From Gnetum montanum (Eukaryota > Streptophyta > Gnetopsida > Gnetales > Gnetaceae), in the NCBI GenBank assembly GCA_015680685.1, contig MNCI01006103.1:63271-127270 (forward strand): a stretch of DNA of 64,000 nucleotides, given 5' to 3'. The notes under the pieces are model-generated. The model saw nothing but the letters and a program-made list of their open reading frames with translations. It was not told the DNA's origin and did no database searches. The position numbers were made by a program, and so were the translations under genes. Below are positions 56,436 to 64,000 of this stretch, piece after piece (position 1 is the first letter of the stretch; the number at the start of each line of letters is the position of its first letter).

Positions 56436-58745
56436 ATGCTATCAGTCATCATGAACTACCAAAATCTCAGTGGATTTATTGGCATGATTGATGGTAAGTT
56501 CAGGGACTTGGTGGCCAACCAGTTGGGGTTTAAGAATTTGATTTTAAAAGTTGAAGATCATGGTTTGGACTTCCAACTCCAATCTTGGAAAGAAAAAATA
56601 ATAAAAACTAAATTTAGTGTTCACTATTTTAAAGTTAAAAATATTTTAATTTTAATTAATGGCATGTTTATCAAGAAATGAAATATCTCGCAAATCGTGC
56701 ATTATATTTCAATTAAATTGGTATCATTGGAATCCTCTTGGAGAGCACTACACATTGGACTCATAATTTCTTTGGTTTACTAGTCTTGTAAGTCACTAAG
56801 TCAAGAAAATTTATAGTTATTGAAAAATTAATTAATTAATTAATTACTTGTTAATTAAACTTGAAATACATTTTCTCTAGATTACTTAGTCTTGCAAATA
56901 CTACTAAAATTTATAAATCTTTTTTATAAATTTATGGAAGAAGAGGTTTTTTAAATCATCATAGTAGATTGTAGAGATTTTTTGGCATAACAAGTTTGTG
57001 AAATGACTTCTCCCAAGTATTATGGTTAGGATTCTCCCACAAGTTTAGGTAGCATGGCTTCCATTTCCATTATTTTGCATTAAAAGAATGTAGTTAAGAT
57101 GTTGTTTTGATTCATAGTTTGCTAAATGTTGAGGGTAATAAATATCTAAAAAATTGTAACTTTTCTAAGTTAGCTTTTTCTGTCTTTGAAACTGCTTATT
57201 GCAAAGATATTATAACTCAATGGTGCAACCTTTCTCATTTTTGGGAAAGTTCTCTTTCAAGAATGATTTTTGAAAGAACCATAACCACATTGCCATTATC
57301 AGAAAGGTCTTAAGTTTTGATACTAGGGTAAATCCTCTTAAACCTAATATGCAATTAATTGAATTGAAGGCTTTTTGTAGAGGGGAAATATATGATTAGG
57401 TTAATGATTCCACACTTTCTTGAAAGGAATATTACTAGGATGATTTTATTAAAAATTTTATTTTCAATTATGTTTATTTATATATAACAAGGTTTTGTGA
57501 AATCTCTAAGTTTCTCATGTTAATGCTTATTTAATCTACCTTCTCCATGGTGCCAAAATTGGTAGGGTCTATGTTTGGTCCCTCTCTTATTTCTCAAATT
57601 TATACCTGTTCATGAGACTAGTAATTTCCACTAAGAAAAATCCAAGGAAATATTATATTATATGTTGAGTGCCCTTAATAATGACCTTACTCTTAAGAAA
57701 TAGTGCATTAAGAAAGGTTCAATTGGATAGGGTAAGCAAAAGGAAAATGGAAATAAAGTAGAGGTAATTTTAAAACTTATTACTACTTATTAAGTTTTGA
57801 ATACTTTTCTTTTTAATGCTACTCCTACATTTTATGTTGTAGATGTTCTTGGGCTAAGAATGCTTTATCCAATAGTTGGAAAGGGACTTCCCACACAAGC
57901 CTAGTTCTAAGCAAGGTACTACCCCATCATCAAAATCTCCTTAGTTACACTCTTCATAGATGAATTCAATGAAAGACTTAACTCTATTTGGGGATCCAAA
58001 AATTATATCATCTATCTCTTCTTTTGGATCCCTTTACATCAATGTGATTCCTTTAGTTATCATAAAAGGTTTATCCTAATCTTTCTAATAAATGGTAACT
58101 ATAGCAGTGGAACAAGTTGTTCTTCTTCATAATCTTAGCAATAAAATTACTAAGAATACTTCAAACACTATTCTTGAGAAGTTATATCATTTAAGGAAGT
58201 CCAATTCTTGTGACTTTAATAGTGATTATGAATTGGTGCAATTTAGTGGTTTCTTATCTTTTTATACAATCCCCAGAGATGCTTTGGAAGTCACAAAGAA
58301 TCTTGAATAGATTTTGGGGAAACTTGAGAGTGATACATTCTTAGCCTAATACTTGCTAAATTATGAGTGTATTCTCCAAATTAAAAATGGTATAATTTAC
58401 ATAATAGAAAATTCTTCTTGTTTTTATTTTTTTCTTCTTTTTACATACTGTCTTGATCTTGTGCATGTAGAGAAAGAAGGAATGGTAGGAAGATATGATA
58501 CAACATACATTTCAAGTTAATCTATTGGAATCAAAACTTTAAAGGATGATAAAGTGAAGGTTACTACTAAAAGTGCCACTAAATACATTCAAAAACTTTG
58601 TGATGGATTAACTAGATGTCATGATGTACTTAAAAAGAATGATGCCACCAAGGAAGAATGGGTGGTTTAAGCAAACATTATTGAAGATCTCTTTTAGTTC
58701 TTTAACTTGGATGTTTAATTCATCCTATGTTATTCATGTTCACAC
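56436..58745 (+). pseudogene. Second intron-bearing plus-strand ORF, convergent with gag K
   Basis: A possible first exon at 56436-56489 ends at GATG|GTAAGT. Clearer exons are about 57480-57763 (VSHVNAYLIYLLHGAKIG, VWSLSYFSNLYLF), 57843-58389 (LFGDPKIISSISSFGS, HNLSNKITKNTSNTILEKLY, FSGFLSFYTIPRDALEVTKN) and 58471-58690 (KATKYIQ-like SATKYIQKLCDGLTRCHDVL, NDATKEEWVV). The introns of 79 nt (57764-57842) and 81 nt (58390-58470) end TTGTAG and CATGTAG, and both keep the reading frame (phase 0 and 1). Stops are mainly Gln and Arg derived. A poly(A)-type AATAAA lies near 58795. No family recognised; the layout parallels the antisense ORF of element G. Confidence 0.5.
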
Positions 58746-59399
58746 TTTTCTCATATCCCATCTTCTTTATTGATGTACTTCCTTTCTTATTTTATTAATA
58801 AAAGAATGTTAGTTATTAATTTTCTTCCTTTAATCCACTTTTGACTAAATTATAGTTTTTTTTATACTAAATGTGATATCTCATTCTTGAATGTCAATAA
58901 ATTTCATCATTCATCATGTAGAATCATCATTTCATGTGGAAATAATCCAGATTGTACATTTACACTTACAAGAATTTGCAAGAGAAAAGAATTAAGAAAG
59001 AAATAAATAATGGAACTTTCTTAATGACTAGGTTATCTTCATATGAAACTTTGAACCCTTAGAGGTAATTAATCACTTTCACCATGATTAGGTCATAAGA
59101 CCAAAGGGGTAATTAGTTCCTTTCTTTTCCACTTCACCTAGCTCTCATTACTTTCTAATTTGGTTATGAAACTCTATGCCTAGCACAACCTTTACACCAT
59201 GGCCTTAAATGTCATAGATCAAAATCATTCTTAAGGGGTACTATGAATAGTTACAACTCATCATAATAAGATACCCTTCATTTAAAGGTTTGTCACATAA
59301 TTAATGATATGATTCTAGCTCTAACAAGTGATGAGACTTTACAATGCATCAATTAGCCATTAATAATTCATCATTAGAAAACATGTCATAGCCATAATC
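58746..59399. other. Region between convergent ORF and gag K; nothing recognised
   Basis: AT-rich. It would be the downstream part of gag K, but no capsid-core similarity was found. It separates the 3' ends of the two convergent ORFs. Confidence 0.4.
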
Positions 59400-60315
59400 T
59401 ATGTTTCTATTTTTTTAATCATGATGATATTGTTTATGATTACTTTGGTACCTTCTATCCTACCTTTGGTCTCTATTCTCTATCCCCATCTCAATCCTTG
59501 TTAGGATGTCTGTTGTGGTTTTTCCTATCGTGAGCATTTAGATTTCTTCTATGATGCTCTTCAAGTTATCTACCCTGATCCCTTGATGAAGCTCTATTTC
59601 TCTATGTTCATCTTTGTCAAAGAAAATGAAGAAGATACAAGAGAATAAGGTAAACGAGAAGAACCATCATGGCTTCTATATCTTCCCCTATGGTTCCTTG
59701 TCTTATTTCTTTTGGTTTTGCTAGAAGTTCTAGGCCATGAGGCCCTCCTTGTTTTGAGACATCTTCCATCCCCTCTAGGATTATTTGCTAAAGCTAAACA
59801 TAGCCTTTAACATGTGGAATCTTCATTGTGGAAAATAGGAAGAAGAGAGATATATCAACAATAATTAGATCTCCCAAATTGATATTTTTTATCCTTCTTC
59901 TCAAATTGTGATGTTAGGGAAATTACATCTTTTTTCTTTTCATGTTCATATTTGGACATCATAATGGTATTTTGTCTAAATTGAGCCTCCATTAACTAAT
60001 ATGATCTAGGCATGTTTTTAGTAACATAATAGCCTTCATAGCTATGTACAAACTAGACTTCAAGAAAGTAGCTTGAAGAATTAATGGAGTTGATTAGTTA
60101 GGTGACAACATAATATTGCCTTGTAACTTCCTTCATTTAAAATTTTTATCCTAGAGAGATATGAAGGTAAAATTAAGATAGTAAGGATATTCATGAGCAT
60201 ATGAGACCCTCACTTGCAATGGTTCATTCCAAATTTCTTCAATGCAAGTCTTATCATCATCCCTACTAGTGTTCTCATTGCATGGTGGACTATTGACCCT
60301 ATGTGAAGAAGCCAT
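59400..60315 (-). pseudogene. gag N-terminal remnant of element K
   Basis: ATG at 60315 (MASSHRVNSPPCNENTSRDD), then SYAHEYPYYLNFTFISL and LQGNIMLSPN, homologous to the HPNEYV...MEGNIMLP block of A, C and D. An Arg/Ser/His-rich linker follows (about 59700-59450), as in those gags. No capsid core or zinc knuckle is visible further on. Stops occur at former Gln and Trp codons. Confidence 0.6.
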
Positions 60316-60429
60316 ATTTTAGTTAATAATGTGTGTATGCAACTTAAGTATTAAATTTCTTTAAAAGATAATCATTAATGATTTGACAATGATCATTTAT
60401 GATTTAACTATTTTTGATTAGTAGCATCA

Positions 60430-60447
60430 TCCTTAGAAACAACACTA
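60430..60447 (-). other. Primer-binding site, tRNA-Asp type (element K)
   Basis: TAGTGTTGTTTCTAAGGA on the minus strand; 10 of 18 match and only one mismatch is a transversion. It is placed one base from the LTR edge TGATGAGT. Confidence 0.55.
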
Positions 60448-60448
60448 A

Positions 60449-60732
60449 TGATGAGTACTAAGTATTCCCTTCATTCAATCATACAAGTCACAACCATCCA
60501 CATGTAACCTAATTATATTCTATGGATGGAAAATTATATTTAGATAGTTAAAGATAAGATAATAGGTTGGTGTCATCCTAGTTGTACCCATAGCAGCCCT
60601 TAGAATGTATGGTTAAGTATAGTTAAGGCATATGATAAGGATGTTGTTGGGGCCTTAAACTATACTAATCTAATCAATAATAAATAATTTTAATTATTTA
60701 ATCTAATTTAACTAATTTATATTTGTAGGATG
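60449..60732 (-). repeat. LTR fragment K1
   Basis: TGATGAGTACTAAG... aligns with the PBS-proximal ends of LTRs M and A and with 60752-61030. It stops after about 284 bp, next to a second PBS. Confidence 0.65.
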
Positions 60733-60750
60733 ATTTTGGTAATGATACTA
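60733..60750 (-). other. Second primer-binding-site remnant (K2)
   Basis: TAGTATCATTACCAAAAT-like on the minus strand. Nearly every difference from the tRNA-Asp complement is a transition. It sits one base from the next LTR copy. Confidence 0.45.
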
Positions 60751-60751
60751 A

Positions 60752-61345
60752 TGATATGGAATGAGTGTTCCCTATGCCCAACAATACATATTACAAGCAT
60801 TTAAATGTAACCTAATTTTATTCCATGGATGGAACTAGTGTAATATTTACATAGTTAAATATGAGATTGCTAGTTACTATCTTCCCAGCTATGCTCATAG
60901 TAGCCCTTAGGGTGTATGGTTAAATATAACTAAGGAATATGATAATGATGTTGTTGGGGCCTTGAATTAAAATAACCAAGACTAAAGAAATTTAACTATT
61001 TAATCTAATTAACAATAAAATTAAATTTTAGACAATCTATGATGATGAGCATCCATTCCTAGATTGTTGTATATGTCATAAAATAGTGTATCCATTACTA
61101 GTATTACCAAGCGACATGCTAGTAGTCATACTAAGCAATATCATTACTAGGTTACCAAATGGTTATACATTATGCTTTTGGTCACGTTTATTTCATGGAA
61201 TTCAATGTGTAAGAGGAAGGTAAATATTAAGCTAATTACATATAAAATAAATGACATTGAAGGAAAGCTCTATTCTAAGTTAGAATGTTGTATTTAATAT
61301 AAATAAATCTCAATCTTATTGTAGATCATTGATTATGTCTAGGTA
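60752..61345 (-). repeat. LTR fragment K2
   Basis: A second, longer LTR copy of the same family containing CATTACTAGTATTACCAAGCG and TTACCAAATGGTTA words shared with LTR M. It is broken at the ambiguous base 61346, beyond which gag M begins. Confidence 0.65.
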
Positions 61346-61346
61346 N

Positions 61347-62813
61347 CTCAAAGAGGGTGTGAGTGGATAGTATTATAGAGAATGATAACGATGATGTGAA
61401 GTAGAGGATGATGATCTAATTGGAGAAATAGGGTGTTGAACATAGTAAGCATTTGGCATTGGGACATACAAAGGATATGGTCTAGTTGGCGATGGCCTCC
61501 CCCATGACTAGGGCTTTTTCCATCCATTCTACCATTGTTAGCATATTCTCCATATTTTCTGTGCACCCATTCTATCATCTCATTAATCTTTACGTCAATT
61601 TCATCTAGTGATTGTTGCATTGGCAAAGGTAGAACTGGTTGCACTTCCTCAAGGTGAGTTGATTTCTTCTCTTTATGATTATAGACCTTTGCTAATTCGA
61701 GATTTTGGTCCCATTGAGAGCTTTCAACATTCTCCCATTTAGCCATTTCTCATTCTTCTTTTACTACCCACTTAATAAGCTCTTGGAATTGGTGGGTTTG
61801 TAGCTCATGAGTTGACCTCCAACATACATCCCTAGAGTCTCCCTTGTTTCATTACAAAGCCCATCTATGATGTGATCCATTAGCCTTTCCTTGGAGAACC
61901 CATGGCCTATGTAGTTTTTTAAAAATTGCATAATATCTTTCTAAGGCCATGTACAAGGGTTCATGTTGTGCTTGTTTCCACTCTTGGATTTGTCTCCTCA
62001 AGGTTGACACTCTTGCATAAGTTTGATATCTTTCATTGAAGAGTTATACCATTTTCATCCAATGTTGAATTGATTTCAATTTTAAAGACCTATACCATAC
62101 TTTTGCTTGGCCAATGAGTCTCATAGGAGAGAGCTTAAGTTTTTTCCATTCATTATCAATATTTTTCCATACACAGGCATCATAGAAGGCTTGTAAATGA
62201 TGTTGCGGATCTAAATCAGAGCCTCTTGAAAACTTGGGAAAGTTGGTTAAGTCAAGCCTAGGTAGACAACTTTCCTTGCAATGCTTGTGGGATATTCAAA
62301 CAACCTCTTGTATAGGCATTACTCTCTTAGTGGCCAGCAAGGGTTCATCATCACTAAGTAGGTTGTGAGCTTGTGGGTTGAGACGATGTTGTCCCTGTTC
62401 ATGTTGGCGTTCGTGATTTTCTTTGTGAGCTCAATTTTTAGTTCTATGCTGATCCCTTGAAAGATAGTCATTCGTGTCACAATCTGATGTTGAAGGAGTA
62501 GAGGAAGAGAAGGAACTGTAAAACTCATCATGACTTTTTTAAGTCTTTCCATCATCCCCAAGTAAGTTCTTGTTAGTTATTGAGAAGGTCCTAGGCCTTT
62601 TGGGCCCCCTCATTCTATGGGATGTCCCATCTTTACTAGAGGTGTCTAGATTGGATGACAAAAGTTCTTGATTATTGATAAAGAGTCCTTAAACATATGA
62701 AACTACTGCATAAGATTGAGTAATCCAAACTTCATCTTCATCATAAATTTTTTTGTTCTCCAATGAATTACCTCATTAGTGGTTGCAAGATCATAGTCTT
62801 GTGAGAGAGACAT
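61347..62813 (-). pseudogene. gag of element M, decayed
   Basis: ATG at 62813 (MSLSQDYDLATTNEVIHWRT). An Arg/His-rich linker precedes the best-preserved capsid core of the family (62250-61900): LDLTNFPKFSRGSDLDPQHH, LQAFYDACVWKN, LIGQAKVWYRSLKLKSIQHW, LFNERYQTYARVSTLRRQIQ. Then come SSQWDQNLELAKVYNHKEKK and a Pro/Tyr-rich tail. The frame is open from 61746 to 61348 over 132 codons. It is cut at 61346 before the zinc knuckle and pol. Confidence 0.75.
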
Positions 62814-62926
62814 TGTTGTGAATTATGTATGACTTATTTGCAATTACTTTCTTTCCAAATGATATATCATTAATGCCTCTTTATAGCAATTGTGGATGGT
62901 ATAACTAATCTATAGGGCTATCAACA

Positions 62927-62944
62927 TCCCTGGAAATGACACCA
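62927..62944 (-). other. Primer-binding site, tRNA-Asp type (element M)
   Basis: TGGTGTCATTTCCAGGGA on the minus strand; 13 of 18 match, with four transitions and one G-to-T change. Confidence 0.75.
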
Positions 62945-62945
62945 A

Positions 62946-63964
62946 TGATGAGTGGCGAGGTATCCCTACACTCAACCATACGAATACGAGCATGTACGCA
63001 CAATCAGATCAAACCTTGTAGATGGGCTAGTTGTGGTATTTAGATAGTTACATGTTGATCACAGTTTGCTGTCTTCCCAGCTAGACTAGTATTTGCTTTG
63101 TCACGTATGGGTTAGTCCAAAATGAAATGTATGATATGATTTCTAACACTAGGATACTCCTAAGGACAATGGAAAATCATAAAATAATCTTGATTAAACT
63201 AGTAAGCAACGGGAGGTGAAGTCTAGCTAGCATAAGTGGGATGAGCATTTGTCATGAAGTCCAAACTACTGCAAAATCATTCATATGCATCTTGGACCTC
63301 ATGTACTACTTATAGGATTACCAAGTGCACACTACTTAATGACTCCTAAATACACTACTGGGTTACCAAGTAGTTACACTTCAATGTTCGTGATTAAGTC
63401 ATACTCATTCCGCATTTAACAATAGGAATAGTAAATGATGGTAAAGAAATATTAACTAAGAAAACATTAAATAAAAATAATAATTAAATAATTAAAACTA
63501 AGTGAATGCTACAATGATGGAGTAATCTCGATCTTTATTGTTGATCATGTGCATGTCCAAGTATGTCACACTCGAATAAAGGTTCCATACAATTACAAAC
63601 ATCACACTATGGGCATGCACTTGGGAAAATAGTCTAACTCTTGTGAAAACAAACTGCAAGAGCTTTAGTACAACTTGATCAAAAGGTTCCTAAGTGTGGC
63701 AGGTGCATGCTTATTTATAGCTAAAGATAGACTCTATGTAAATGAGGCTATGTTAACGCATGGATAGATGCATTGACGAGGCCACGTCAATGTGGTAGCG
63801 TCGATGGGGCCTCGTTGATGCAGATTAATTAGTTGATGAGGGTCTAATGTTGGGTGTCATATAACAGGGTTCTGATATCCAGACTCATTAGATATCAAGG
63901 GTCTAATATCGGCACCTGGTTAACAAGGGTCCAATATCAGCACCTAAAAAACCATGATTCATCA
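62946..63964 (-). repeat. 5' LTR of element M (about 1.02 kb)
   Basis: Runs from TGATGAGTGG beside the PBS to CATGATTCATCA at 63964. Aligns with LTRs A and C over most of its length (ACCAAGTG, TCTTTATTG, CACTCGAATAAAGG). Its U3 end has a short internal duplication (AAGGGTCYAATATCRGCACC at about 63897 and 63925). 63965-64000 is flank. Confidence 0.75.
63711..63720 (-). promoter_or_regulatory. LTR TATA box (element M)
   Basis: CTATAAATAA on the minus strand, identical to that of LTR A, about 245 bp from the U3 end; the greater distance reflects the U3 duplication. Confidence 0.5.
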
Positions 63965-64000
63965 ATAGTGATAGACAATACTTTTCCACTTTAGTATATT

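Noticed and set aside
1-64000. tRNA, rRNA or small RNA genes
   Set aside because: tRNA-like words were found only as 18-nt primer-binding sites beside LTRs; no cloverleaf or conserved RNA-gene boxes were noticed by eye.

Overview
The window looks like intergenic heterochromatin from a very large seed-plant genome, most likely a gymnosperm such as a conifer. That is an inference from AT-rich sequence, long old LTR retrotransposons nested in one another, decay mostly by C-to-T/G-to-A transitions, and no intact host gene in 64 kb. No bacterial, organellar or RNA gene was seen. Nothing here looks able to move by itself: every retroelement reading frame is interrupted, and almost all stops are what CAA, CAG, CGA or TGG become after one transition.

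Left part (1-26.6 kb). The main occupants are Athila/Tat-like Ty3-gypsy elements primed by tRNA-Asp. Element A (1-5221, minus) is a short pol-less member: LTR, PBS, gag N-terminus, a sense extra ORF (aORF), PPT, LTR. It sits inside the aORF of element C (5222-17135, minus). C carries gag, protease, RT, RNase H, integrase, a tandem-repeat 3' region and then the aORF. Element D (17136-26620, plus) belongs to the same family and meets C head to head through two truncated 5' LTRs. A 1.6-kb insertion with an iterated palindrome interrupts the LTR of C. A LINE RT scrap follows D.

Middle (26.6-37.6 kb). An AT-rich stretch leads to a small GC-rich island (about 28.88-29.69 kb) that holds fragments of two host-type genes on the minus strand: a caffeate-type O-methyltransferase and a cytochrome P450 N-terminus. 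Next come a gypsy gag remnant (F) cut by a tRNA-Asp-family LTR (E), a Ty1-copia gag remnant with its PBS, and a degenerate tandem array of about 187 bp period.

Right part (37.6-64 kb). Element G (37610-52203, minus) is bounded by about 785-bp direct repeats with TGATGG...CCATCA ends. It has a gag but no pol. On the opposite strand, convergent with gag, lies a decayed ORF of at least seven exons whose splice phases agree at five of six junctions. The right end of G lies in the integrase of a chromovirus-like element (J, minus). Beyond J is a second intron-bearing plus-strand ORF that converges on another gag N-terminus (K, minus). K is followed by two tandem PBS-LTR units, and then by another tRNA-Asp-primed element (M, minus) with a readable gag and a full LTR.

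The strongest candidate for something under-described is this pair of pol-less gag regions facing an antisense spliced ORF. Sense extra ORFs whose ATG directly follows a splice acceptor (A and C) are a related arrangement. Extra ORFs are established for Tat/Athila-lineage plant retrotransposons; the exon maps and fold relationships given here are read by eye and need a homology search.
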